The translations under genes were made by a program, and so were the position numbers. Under the pieces are notes generated by a model. It worked only from the letters and a program-made list of their open reading frames with translations, was not told the origin of the DNA and ran no database searches. Shown piece by piece: positions 24,159 to 34,689 of a DNA stretch of 64,000 nucleotides (the first letter of the stretch is position 1; each line of letters opens with the position of its first letter). The DNA is from Emiliania huxleyi CCMP1516 (lineage: Eukaryota > Haptophyta > Isochrysidales > Noelaerhabdaceae): positions 460,193-524,192 of the forward strand of contig NW_005199045.1 of the NCBI RefSeq assembly GCF_000372725.1, written 5' to 3'.

Positions 24159-26277
24159 GCCTCACTCCGGGCCAGGGCGCGCGCAAGAGAGCGGGGAGAG
24201 TGACGTGCCTGCCCGTTCACTCGAGACTCGTGTGTTCACAACGGAGTTCAGTTCACCGCTCTGCTTGAGGTAGGCATGTACAGTGGGGCCCAGTGTCTCA
24301 GTTATCAGCGACTGGCAGTATCCGTTCCCACGCATGCCAAGTAGCATCACCAAGCCTCCATTTTGTTCTTTTTTCGGCCACGGGCTCCACCGAGGAGCCG
24401 CGGAGCCGCGCGCCCGCGCGCGGGGGCCGCCGGCGCCGCGCGCGAAAAAGCAAAAACACCGCCGCGACCTGCGTGACACCTGACACGTCTCCCGACGTGG
24501 TGTGAGCCGCCGAAGCCCGAACGTCGATCTACCCATGAAGGGCAACCTCCCCGGACCCCGCGTCCCTGCAGACCCTTGTCGCCTTTGTCGCGCCGTTGTG
24601 CAGCGCCCAGCGGCGGGCCGGCGGCTTCGTGAGAGTTGAGTGCTGAGACGTGAGACCCCACCCCCGCGCGAAATCACCCGGGAGCGTCTTCGGTTTCGTC
24701 GCCAGGGGGGGGGGGTCAGACGAAAATCCCGAGTAATCGAGATCTCTGCGAGAGAGTAGTAGATCGCAGACAGTAGATCGCAGACCAGGAGTGGAGATCC
24801 TAGCCGATTCTACCACACAGTCGGGCTTGGTTGAAGATGAAAGATTGAGATCACAGATTGTGGATCGTGTTGGCAGTTGCCAGGGTCAAAGGTGGAGATT
24901 GGAGATGGAGAACACAGATCGTAGATCCTCGCGCCGGGCATCCACCACTGGGGCGGAGATTGGAGATCGAGATTGGAGATTGGAGATCGCAGCTGGCGGC
25001 GGCAGGGGTCAAATGGGAGATTGGAGATCGGAGATCGGAGATGTGCGGTGTGAATGAATCAATAGCGCATCTCCTTGAAGGTTCGAGCCCCCCCCCCTCC
25101 CCCGGCCCCCCGAATCGAGATTGGAGATGGGAGATTGGAGATGGAGATCGGAGATCTAAACTGGATCCGGCAAAATATGACGCTGGAGATTGGAGATTGG
25201 AGATAGAGATTGGAGATCTGACTGGATCCGGCCTAAGATGTGTCGACGCTGGAGATTGGAGATTGGAGATTGGAGATTGGAGATTGGTGATCACAGAGGC
25301 CGCTGTGATGATCTTTTTGTTTTTTAAAGGTTACTGGTGCGCGGACGGCCCGGGGAGCCTGCGGCGCCATTTTAATCTGCGCTCCTCTTTATGGCCTGCG
25401 GCGCCTGGCTTGAGCTTGGAAGTGTAAACGAGTCCGCCAGGGCGGTATGCAAACACGGAGCGCGCTGCGCGCGCGGTCTATGTACGCCGAACTGGGGGCG
25501 TTATCGTGTGGTTCGCGCTGCCATCAACAAATAATTTTGTGTACAGCCGCTCATGGACGCGACGGGCACGCTCAGGCACGCCAGGTGGGAAGTGGTGCAT
25601 GCCGCTCAGGAGCGCCACGAGCTCCTCCTCGGTCTTTAGAGGATACAGGTTCGCGGCGAACTCGGTCATGCCAGAGACTAACGAGGTGAGCTCCATCGCG
25701 GCGCGCTCATAACAAGGAGGCGCGTTCTCCGATCTTCATCTCCGATCTCCAATCTCCAATTTTGTGGGGGAGGCGTGTCAGGGGGGGATCGATGTCCTTC
25801 CAAGGGGATGCTCTTTTCCTTTCACACCTTCAAGCGGATCTCCACCCTCTTTTCGCGCCATTTTGCAATCTCCAGTCGGCCACACGATTCTCGAGGCGCC
25901 TTTGGCGCGAAGTCAACATCTCCGTCTCCGGCCTGAGATCTCGAGGTGCCGATGGCGGCAGCTCAAGATCTCTATCTTCAGTTAAAGATCTCTGAGTTTT
26001 GTGAGAGATGCTGTGTGTGGAAGATCTCTGATCGGCATCTACGATCTCCACTCAACAAATCTACTGGTGTCCCGCAGAGATCTCGATGTATGAAAATCCC
26101 GAAAACGCTAAATGGCGGCCTAACGGGCCACGGAATCTCTCTCCGCTGCCACACGTACATGTCCCGCACAGACCGCGAGCAGACAGCGCCTGCTGGCCAT
26201 TTCGAGACATTCGCCAAGAACGCTAGCTACATGGGAGGGCTTCGTAAAGAATGGATTGAAAAACATTCGAACAAAGA
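24159..26277. repeat. Intergenic region with GGAGATT minisatellite
   Basis: A purine-rich minisatellite of GGAGATTGGAGAT units occupies about 24890-25290, with outliers from 24740. Complementary-strand pieces (ATCTCCAATCTCC) appear at about 25735-25765 and loosely to 26060. No family-level gene is seen. A 72-codon reverse frame is listed separately. Confidence 0.7.
25478..25696 (-). CDS. Small hypothetical ORF, 72 aa
   Basis: An ATG-started frame reads with balanced, non-repetitive composition (LYPLKTEEELVALLSGMHHF, then PERARRVHERLYTKLF). This sets it apart from the low-complexity frames around it, so it may be an exon or a gene relic. No family is recognised, and no upstream or downstream exon could be joined to it. 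Confidence 0.3.
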   Translation of the reverse strand: MELTSLVSGMTEFAANLYPLKTEEELVALLSGMHHFPPGVPERARRVHERLYTKLFVDGSANHTITPPVRRT

Positions 26278-27110
26278 AGATGCGCAAGAGGAGCGGTAGC
26301 GCCTGAGCTCCCGGGCGGCTGCGCCGGCCGCGCGGGCCGTGGGCGCAGCGTGGGGCCGGGAGCGGCCTGCTCCGTGCTCATGTGTCCAGCGTCTCTAGAC
26401 GATTACAAAGGATCGGACGTCACGCACATTTTGACAGGGACGTCGGAAATCGGACACATCCACTGGGACGAGTCAATTCATTCACTAGAATGACTAGAAA
26501 GGGCACCCATGGGGGGTGATCGCATCCCCCCCAATGGCGGCGGGCGCCGCAGAGCCGGCATTGTGGAGTCAATCCCCCCCATTGCGCGCGCGCGCATTGG
26601 TGGCGAAGTCGACGCTGCGCCTCAGCTTGTCGCGCGCGACCCACTTGGTGAGGAAGTCGGCGGGCATGAGGTCGTCTGCGATCTTGACGACGCGGCACTC
26701 GCCCTCGGCCATGCGGCGCTGGAGCGTGTGGTACCGGCGGAGGAAGTGGCGCGAGCGCGACGCGGACATGGCATTGTTGGCGACGAGGACGTGGGCTCGG
26801 TTGTCCGGCGCCGGTTGTTGGGCTCGGTTGTCCGGACGGCAGGATGCGGACCGTAGGCCGCTACCATGCGCAAGAGGAGCGGTAGCGCCTGAGCTCCCGG
26901 GCGGCTGCGCCGGCCGCGCGGGCCGTGGGCGCAGCGTGGGGCCGGGAGCGGCCTGCTCCGTGCTCATGTGTCCAGCGTCTCTAGACGATTACAAAGGATC
27001 GGACGTCACGCACATTTTGACAGGGACGTCGGAAATCGGACACATCCACTGGGACGAGTCAATTCATTCACTAGAATGACTAGAAAGGGCACCCATGGGG
27101 GGTGATCGCA
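26278..27110 (-). mobile_element. Ty1/copia retrotransposon fragment (fossil)
   Basis: The reverse strand at about 26860-26570 carries the end of a copia-type polyprotein, the C-terminal RNase H region (RYHTLQRRM, then MPADFLTKW). It lies between two near-identical direct repeats of about 245 bp, at 26278-26523 and 26866-27110. Only this end of the element is present; the rest of the polyprotein is absent, so it is a broken remnant. The near-identity of the repeats suggests that this duplication is young relative to the insertion. Confidence 0.7.
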
Positions 27111-27153
27111 GAAGAGGCGACGGGAGGAACCGGCGGAGGATGCAGTGACGTGA

Positions 27154-27243
<90 letters not shown>

Positions 27244-27385
27244 GCTCACCCACGCGCACTGGGCCTTGCACTTTGAATGCCGTGGGGCTCCTGTCGTCAG
27301 ACGTGGAGACGCGAGGGTTGCCCCCCCTTGCCCCACCACCTCGTGTGTGTGGAGAAGTTTACCTTACCTTACCTTACCTTACGGC
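27154..27385 (+). repeat. Intergenic relative of the cyclophilin intron (introner-like)
   Basis: A (CA)n tract (27154-27241) is followed by ACCGCTCACC, a CTTTGA block, then GCGAGGGTTGCCCCCC and CCACCACCTCGTGTGTGTGG with GAGAAGTTT. The same order of blocks, with ACGC repeats in place of CA, makes up the cyclophilin intron at 58002-58230. This copy ends in a short (ACCTT)n run. It lies outside any recognised gene. Confidence 0.75.
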
Positions 27386-28335
27386 TAGTTCCATTTCACT
27401 GTGGCACAGCTCGCGTTACAACACATCGATTTCGGCCATCGCGCGACAAACCTACATCGTCGAACCCTTGACCTGCTGTTATCTCCACGCGTAATTCACG
27501 TCAACGTCAAACAAGCGACGCGCTACCTTTCCGTCCACTCCCATGGGTCGCAGCTGCCTTCTGCGCGTCCTGGGGATGTACCTTTGTCGCGCGCCGGAGA
27601 CGACTCGACGCCGCTGAGATCGGAGATCAAGCTCTGACAGGTCGCACGTCGCTCCTTTGACGCCGACGTGACTCACCCGTGCAGATCACATCAGGACACG
27701 GTCTCGACGCGCTCGGTACGACGCCTGCGACCCGTCTCGGGTCAGGTGGCACGACGCTCATCGCGCCTGCCAGCGCTGCCGTGCAGGTTGCCACGACGAG
27801 GTCGAGCACGCTTCTATACGCTCGCCGAGCCTTCCTTTCCATCCCATTTGGCAGCCTGGGAACGGTGGCGGTCAGAGGCAAAGCATACGAGGGGTGGTGG
27901 AACCACATGTCACGGCTACTGCCGGCTCGACCCCACGATAGCCTCCGGAGGCTGACTTTGAGGCACAATCATCGGACGACGTCGGCGAGTTGAGTCGCGC
28001 TCGCGGTAGCCAGATGACCTCTCATACTAGTATCATCGGCCATGGCCGCAGGAAGCGCGGGGGAGGGCGCTGGGAGCAACACGGAGCTCCGTTGGACGTT
28101 TTCAAGATTAGCGTGTCAGAGTGAAATGGAACTAGCCTACCGTACATGTCGCCGCGACCCCCCGGCTCAGCGGGTCGCGGCGCCCGATCCGCCACGGCGC
28201 GGGTCCTCATATCTCCCCATACCATATCCCGCCCTATCCCCCGGTATCTCCACGTATCCGGCGCATATCCCGCCGTATACGGCGGATACCGCGAAAGAAC
28301 CGCCCGGAGCCCCGGACCACGGATTCCTGCATCCT
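27386..28335. other. Intergenic, no gene recognised
   Basis: Open frames on both strands are short and mutually inconsistent. A small block of TATCCCG-type near-repeats lies at about 28205-28290, just downstream of the TIM21 stop. Confidence 0.4.
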
Positions 28336-29356
28336 CTAGGCGGACGGTGCGGCGGACGGGGCAGGCACGGGCGACGGCGCAGGGAGGGCAGCGGCGTCGG
28401 TGCGATTGTCTAGAACACTGATCAGCTTGCGGCGGTGCTCGAATAGGATGTACCTGCAGCAACGGATGGATGGCTTGGTCGTGGGGGCTACTCCACTGGG
28501 AGGGCGCGGGCCAGCCGCGCACCGAAATTCGCCGCGTTTTCTCTTCTGAGGCACTTGAGCAACGACGACTCCGGTGCCCTGCGGACCCGCCACGTGGAAC
28601 CGGATCGTCACCACGGGCTGCCCGTCCTCCTCGGTTTCCCAGCGCTCCATCGCATTGCGCCTGTAGCGAGAAGGACCGGCCGTTTGTCGCCTGGCCTTCT
28701 ACGCGCGTGACCGCCCTCTCGCGCACGTGCCTGCCGCGATCCCCGCCGCGGTCTGCGCCCCAGGCTTTGAGTGGCGTCCCGAGCGCGTACCCAACCGTCG
28801 CGTCGAGGGACACCTATGGCCGAGGGCTTGGGCGGACGTGTGCGCGCCTTGCCGCTGGCTCCTGTGGTCGGGCGGTGGCGCGCCTTGTCGAGCGCCTCGC
28901 TGAAAATAACTTGCGTGCTCGTCGCCGACGGAAACAGCGCCTGCGACACGCCCCAGAAGCATGCGCCGAAGGCGCACGCGCCAAATGCAATGACAACCGC
29001 CGACACGCCCTTCTGCGCTGCCCCCACGACGCCCGGCTCGAATTTCAGGGGCGGCAAATTCTCATCGTCCTCGTTGTAGACAGCCAGTCCTCCCGGGGCG
29101 CGCTCCTGCGTCGAAGCTGTCGTCGCGATGGAATCCTCCACCCGCTCTTCACCTATATGGCGGCGCGCTAGAAGTGACGGAAAAGCATCCCAGCGGGTTG
29201 TCGACGGTGTGGACTTGTCGTTGTGCCTGCGGGCTCGCCTTTGCCAGATGATGGCGGCGGCTTTGCTGCCGCGCAGAGCAGGCGGGCGCGGGACGGACCG
29301 AGCCCCAGCAGAGGTCGCGCGCCGCTGCGCAGCGCGCGAACAAAGAGCAGCGACAT
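28336..29356 (-). CDS. TIM21: Mitochondrial TIM23-complex subunit TIM21
   Basis: Five exons (29356-29239, 29152-28884, 28813-28731, 28660-28523, 28453-28336) give about 241 aa. The N-terminus (MSLLFVRALRSGARPLLG) is an Arg-rich presequence. One membrane helix follows (VVIAFGACAFGACFWGVSQALF). The soluble domain has EALDK-V, LGTPLKAWGADRGGDRGR-R, VVTIRFHVAG and FR-YILFEHRRKL, matching Tim21 block by block. The protein links the TIM23 channel to the TOM complex and respiratory chain at the inner membrane. Introns two (28883-28814) and three (28730-28661) have GC donors fixed by these blocks. Intron one (29238-29153) probably does too, and intron four is GT-AG. The presequence exon is the least certain part. 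Confidence 0.88.
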
Positions 29357-29566
29357 GGGGCCAAAAAGGAGAAATGCAATCGCGGCGGCCCTGCCGCCGT
29401 CTCGCCTTCTCTGCCTGATCCTGTTGACTCCGCGGACGGCGATCCCGTGCCCGACCGACTCGAAGCACAGCGACGAATGCGGCACCAGCGACGCATGGCA
29501 GGCTGGTCATGACGCAGTTGTGATACGTCCAACGGCGTCCAACTTGGTAAAATTCGGTCCAGCTGA

Positions 29567-29741
29567 TTAACCCTGGTAGGTGGACAAAAATATGCGTTTT
29601 TCGGCCTCCCCTCCCTAACATTAGCCGGCCAAAATGTACTCTGACCGGTTAATATTAGGGAGGGGGGGGCGGTCGGGTGTCAGACCTAGCGCTAGGTGTG
29701 CGAGGCTGACGTATTTTGGACAATCCACCTACCAGGGTTAA
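29567..29741. mobile_element. TTAA-flanked MITE, piggyBac-like ends
   Basis: TTAA is followed by CCCTGGTAGGTGGA (29571-29584). The exact inverse, TCCACCTACCAGGG (29724-29737), is followed by TTAA. This gives a ~167-bp non-coding element with 14-bp terminal inverted repeats and a TTAA target duplication, the hallmark of piggyBac-type insertion. A second inner inverted pair (CCTCCCTAA and TTAGGGAGG) makes it a long foldback. The autonomous partner is not in this window. Confidence 0.85.
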
Positions 29742-31617
29742 GGTGCCTCGGGCCAGTTGGGGGGGGCAAACCCTGCCCGCCCCCTAGAACCCCAGGTAAG
29801 GCCCAGGTGTGGCCTAGGGCATCAGAAGGGACCAAGAGGAGTCCAGTCTGAGCCATAGAGCCCATGTCTTTGCCCCCGAAGGTCGCGTTCAAATGCCCGG
29901 AACGGACGTTACAGTGGTGTCCGGCCGGCGCGATCACCGAGCTGTGACGCTCAGGGAAGCCTGATGAGGTACTGGTTTCTTTGCCCAGGCCTGGCCTACG
30001 ACCCATGCTGGATCAGCTGAGCAAGGTTTGGGGAGAATCCCCCATTCAGATCTTCAGATATTTTGACGGATGACCGAAATCACCCCGTTTTTGCCCATTT
30101 TGTACAGCTCTGGCCGTCTCTTCCTTCGCAAGGGCCCCGCCCCCCAGAGCTGGGGGTGGGGCCCGCGCAGGGGACCTCTAGTCCAGTGCTCAAGTGCTCA
30201 AGTGGCCCCCCCCAACTGGTTGGCTCCCGTGACGAAAAACGAAGACGCACCAAGCGCTAAGCGTGAGGACACGATTTCGAATTCGTAGGAGCATCTGAGC
30301 AAAATTGAGTCCGCTCAGGTGTGAACAAAAAAGTATAAGGGTCGACCAGGTTTCGAACTGGGGACCTCCCGCTAGCGGGAAAGTTTCGGTTCGGAAACCT
30401 ATGTATGTAGGAAGTGGAGCCAGAAGATTGGAGGGGGGGGGGGGGGGGGACGAGTTGGCGGGACGAGTTGGAGCGCGAGGGCGGCGAATTGGCACAGAGC
30501 TCAGAGCCGACCAGTCGATTGCCGTGCTACTGCGTTCGCTGCCGCTGGCTGCTGCCTGCCGCCGGCTGCCGCTGGCTGCCGGGCGCCCGCCGCAAATGGA
30601 AGACGAGGGCTACGTGGTGGCGGCGGCCGCGGGGGCCGCTGGCACACGAGGTGTCGCGGTGAGGCACAGAGAATGGAGAGCCGAGCGCATCGGCGCATTA
30701 TGCCATCGCGTTGCGGTCAGGGCCTCGGCGACGGAGAGCGGGGCGGAGGAGCGGATGAGGCCGGGGCGGCGATCAAGTGGAAGTGGAGCATAGACGGAGG
30801 GGAGCTCTTCGAGGAATGCCTCCGCAGGGCCAATAGAAGTCAATGCAGTGGAGGAGCAAGCATTGAGTGAGGGGCCAACGGAAGGCGGGAGCGGCCTTGT
30901 GGGGGTATAGCATACCGGAGGAATTAGACACCACAGATCGCACACACCGACGCCCGAAGTGCCAAGAAGGACGTCACCTCAGAAGGCCATGGCCGAGAGA
31001 ACATTCCCCCGGGAGGACAAAAAAGGGCTTCGCACCCCCTCCTTGCGCAGTGACCCTCGCTAAGTGTCGCCGTTATCAGGGCACGCTATCCTGCGCAGGC
31101 AGGGCAAGTGGGGGCGAGGCGCAGTCCCTCTGGTCTATACTGGTGTGGTTCTGTCCCTAGTCTCGGAGGGGGGCAAAAAGATAAGAATATCTATTTTTTC
31201 AAGTGCCCCCCCCCCGCTGTGACTTGCGGGGGGGGGGGGGGCGGAAAAGAGGAACCTCTTAGCGCCATCGCCATGGTGCTGCAAGCAGCGCCGGGCGACG
31301 ACGACTTACCGCCTCCCGGTCCCCCTCGGCACACCTCCGCTGCTCAATGTTTGACGACTCGAACCCATGAAGCTTCCCCGTGTGTCGGGAATCGTAAAGA
31401 GTAAAGGACTAAGTATGACGTCGCTACAATGTGCGCGCTCCACCTTCCATGACAATGTGCGCGGGACAGACACGGACACAGGAGGAAGGGAGGGTGGCTC
31501 CTCTCTCAGAGAGAGACACGCACATGGGTGAGGGGTGGAACACGTTCACACCGGGACGCCTTATCTCTTACACCGTGCGCGGGTTGACGTGCCTCGGCCG
31601 GCGTGGTCCGAAATCGC
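29742..31617. other. Intergenic, no gene recognised
   Basis: Frames at about 30305-30945 are GC-rich and conflict between strands. G- and C-homopolymer runs occur near 30430-30450 and 31208-31240. A piece of family R4 (CAGTGCTCAAGTGCTCAAG) lies at 30182-30202. No RNA gene is convincing. Confidence 0.4.
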
Positions 31618-32970
31618 ATGCCTCGTTTTTCGCGCGCGTGGTCCCAAATCCCATCCTCGATGATCGAATCGCCGAAGTCGCTGAACCGACGGTATTGCTC
31701 GTTCTGCCGCTCAGCCTTGGCAGCACTCGGTGTAGTGCTCACCATCGCAGTCATGGGCGCATGGAAGGACGCCGCTCGTCCAGCCTTTGAGCGTGTGCTT
31801 CCGCTGGCGCCGGTCGAGGATAGCTCTGTGCACCTGAATCTCACCACTGTTTGCAGCCTGCTTGACCACGAGGTCGAAGGGAGCTCGCCAGGAGACGTCA
31901 TGCGGTTCTACCTGAACGCGGGCGGACCGTTCTGCAGGATGACGCTACGCGGTGCTCTTGGTGGATGCCTCGCGGTGAGCGAGCCCGACTGGATCTTTCT
32001 TGAGCATTTCATTGGCTACTGGGCGGCTGAGCGATGGGCTCGCGCTCCCGACGGCCCACTCGTCGATTACCTTGCGCAGGCACAGCGGGGACCACCTATT
32101 CACGGCGGTATCTGGCACGCTTTACTGGATGCTCACTTACCTGAGGAAGAATTGTGGCCGTATGGGTTGAGCCTTTGCAATCAGACGCAGATGGAGTGGG
32201 TGGGAGCCATGTACAACTGTGTGCACGGCATGGGACATGCATTTCTTATGTCGGCGCTTCGTGACACCGGGATCCCTTCTCTTTCAGATCGGTGCACACC
32301 TTGGCGCGCTGGCCAACGTCTTGGCTATGAGGTTCGCGACGAGATCTTGCGCCACGCACTGCGTATCCTCTACTCAGGCCCAAGCTCGGCGCAGATCCAA
32401 GTGGCTTCCATGGGACTGTACGAGGCCTATTTTATGCTCGTTGAATCTCAGGTCGGCTCAACAGCGGGCGCTGGGGACTTTGACGTGTGTGCCAAAGCGC
32501 CGCTTGGGGCGCGCGGCTCGTGTTTCCTTGAGCATCGGAGATGGATGCTACACGCCTACGAATCCGGACTCTCAACCAGCGACTACTCGACCCGCTCAGA
32601 GGGGTGCACGGCCACAAACATGAGTTCTGCACACCGAGATGCATGTATGGCCGCAGGAATGCCATCCTCTGGGCACACCTTTCGCAGCTGCATGCAGGGC
32701 GTCGCGAAGCCAACCGCACGTTTTCGTGCTTGTGCATCGTGGACTGGCCCAATGGTTGCTGCTGCTGGAGCTAGATCCTTTATTCTCTTTCGACTGTCTC
32801 AATGGCTACAGCTGTGGCAGCTCCGTGTGCTCGAACGTGATTACAACGTGCAAGGCGTTGCGGACGAACTCGACCTCTTTTATCGTTGGATTGACTCTGT
32901 GATGGATTGGGCTACATACTGGAAGGTACTGGACCACTTCGGCGAGGCAGCTGCAATGTACCTTTGGTAA
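31618..32970 (+). CDS. Intronless Cys-rich type II membrane protein, 450 aa
   Basis: One uninterrupted frame runs from an ATG at 31618, 15 nt downstream of an in-frame GTG. A basic N-terminus precedes one hydrophobic segment (ALAALGVVLTIAVMGAW), suggesting a signal anchor with a luminal or extracellular body. The body has many Cys residues, a CVHGMGHAFL motif with paired histidines, other His/Cys-containing motifs such as GGIWHALLDAHL, and a helical end rich in Trp and aromatics. Base composition is visibly less GC-rich than that of neighbouring genes and there is no intron, so it may be transferred or retrocopied. The family is not recognised. A 47-bp tandem duplication overlaps the stop. 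Confidence 0.75.
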   Translation: MPRFSRAWSQIPSSMIESPKSLNRRYCSFCRSALAALGVVLTIAVMGAWKDAARPAFERVLPLAPVEDSSVHLNLTTVCSLLDHEVEGSSPGDVMRFYLNAGGPFCRMTLRGALGGCLAVSEPDWIFLEHFIGYWAAERWARAPDGPLVDYLAQAQRGPPIHGGIWHALLDAHLPEEELWPYGLSLCNQTQMEWVGAMYNCVHGMGHAFLMSALRDTGIPSLSDRCTPWRAGQRLGYEVRDEILRHALRILYSGPSSAQIQVASMGLYEAYFMLVESQVGSTAGAGDFDVCAKAPLGARGSCFLEHRRWMLHAYESGLSTSDYSTRSEGCTATNMSSAHRDACMAAGMPSSGHTFRSCMQGVAKPTARFRACASWTGPMVAAAGARSFILFRLSQWLQLWQLRVLERDYNVQGVADELDLFYRWIDSVMDWATYWKVLDHFGEAAAMYLW

Positions 32971-33034
32971 ACCGGCGGGGAAGAGAAGGCGAGGCAGCTG
33001 CAATGTACCTTTGGTGAACCGGCGGGGAAGAGTT
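32941..33034 (+). repeat. 47-bp tandem duplication across a stop codon
   Basis: GGCGAGGCAGCTGCAATGTA begins two copies at 32941 and 32988. The first includes the gene's TGG TAA end. The second has TGG TGA at the same place. One substitution at the stop plus a near-exact remainder suggests a recent duplication. Confidence 0.85.
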
Positions 33035-34689
33035 ACTTGAAGAGAAGTAAGAGTAGGAACGAACACACCGCCACATTCCATCAGGAACAGCACTGCGGTA
33101 CTAGTAGTATAATCTAGTAGGCGTAGCCCTTCCGATCTTTAGTCTGTGCGAGTGAACTGAGGAGAAGCGGACCTGGCCTCGAAGCAGTGTGAGGCAAGCA
33201 GCCACGGCAAAAGGGCATCGGACATTTAGGTATATGACTTGTGTGCTCTCAAGTTGTCCAAGTAGGCAAGTGTATTTATAACTCACCCGGAAAATAGAAG
33301 ATTTGCCTGTACTTGAGGCCACCCCCTGCGAGCGGGCGGCCGGGGCGGGTGCGCGCGCTAGGGTGCGCGCTGACCTGTGCCTCTTTGTGTGCGTCTCGCC
33401 CCTGTACGAGTCTCGCCCATCCTCTCCCGGAGATGCCTGCTCTAACTATTTCTGAGGGAGAGGTACACCTGGGGGAGGGTGTAGAGGATGCAGAGTGTAG
33501 AGCACTGTAGAGCTGTAGAGCTGTTCAGTGACGGGTAGAGCGCTGGAGAGCGCTGTAGAGCTGTAGAGCTCTCCATCCGGCGCGTGACAGGAAGGGAAGG
33601 CGGAAGGGATGACGGATGTGAATGAGCCGCCTGTGTAGAGCGATTCGATAGAGCGATGTAGAGCGATGTAGAGCGATATTGGAGAGAGAGCGCGATTTAC
33701 ACGTAGCAACCCTTTTCCTGGCTCACAAGCTAAAGATGTTTACGCATCACGGGCCCCCACGGGCGACACGGACGACAACTGCTAAAAACCAAAAATCTTC
33801 TCACGGACGGAGGTGGGGAGCCCCGGATCTCCGGGTACTCTTTATAGCTGTACTCGTCTTGGCAGGGGTATTACTTAGTGATTTCACTGTGAGTGAAATC
33901 GCACTCGACATCGCTCTACAGGCGACTCACATCGTCACGCGCCGGATGTAGAGCTCTACAGCTCTACATACAGCGCTCTCCAGCGCTCTACATCTCTACA
34001 GACAGCTCTCAGACAGTGCTCTACACGCTACTGTGCATGTCAGGCCAGGCTGCAGCAGGGCACTACCATCGTGCTGCCCTGTTGCAGCCTGACTTTTCCC
34101 ACTGTGCACAGTCGCCAGAGCACCACCACCGCCCGGCATCGTGTCACGGCGAGCTCCTTCTGCGCCCGCTCGCGAGGCTCTCGCGCTGGCACACTTTGGC
34201 CATCTGCTGCTCGCGTTCGGCGAGCTCTTCTCCGCAATCCTGCCACGGTGCCGCCACCACACACCTTCTGGCCGGCCTGAGCCGCGCGGACTCGCCGGCG
34301 GGGGCAACGTGTCGACCTCTCTCTCTGGTGCACCACGGGCCGCAACGGCCTGCGAGCAGCTGGCGCGAGGAGGCAGTGTGCCGGCACAGTCGAGCCGGAG
34401 CATCGGGTTCTTGATGCTTGTGGGGTCGAGTTTGACCTTATGTGGCATAATATGCAACAATAAGGCTATGCTATCTCCCGGCTTTTTGAGATATGATCCC
34501 TCAAAGTCGAATTATGGTTTACTGGTGACCATAGTACCGTCTGTCTTGTTTGCGAGATCTTCAAACGAATACTTTAAAGTCTCGACAATCACTAAGCTGC
34601 TTATGTGGCACCGCAGAGGCTCCCTTGGGGATGCCTGAGGCCACCCCAACCACTCACCAAGCCTTACGTGGACGAATTCAAACCTACTT
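33035..34689. repeat. Intergenic region with GTAGAGCT-type minisatellites
   Basis: Units of TGTAGAGCTGTAGAGC and AGAGCGATGTAGAGCGA fill about 33481-33675. Complementary units (CTCTACAGCTCTACA) lie at about 33950-34022, and the same motif recurs at 55615-55690. The 34030-34460 frames are short and unrecognised. No gene is supported. Confidence 0.6.

Noticed and set aside
30335-30410. Possible tRNA on the reverse strand (CCCAGTTCGAAACCTGG)
   Set aside because: Only a T-arm-like hairpin is present; the 5' half does not form acceptor, D or anticodon arms.
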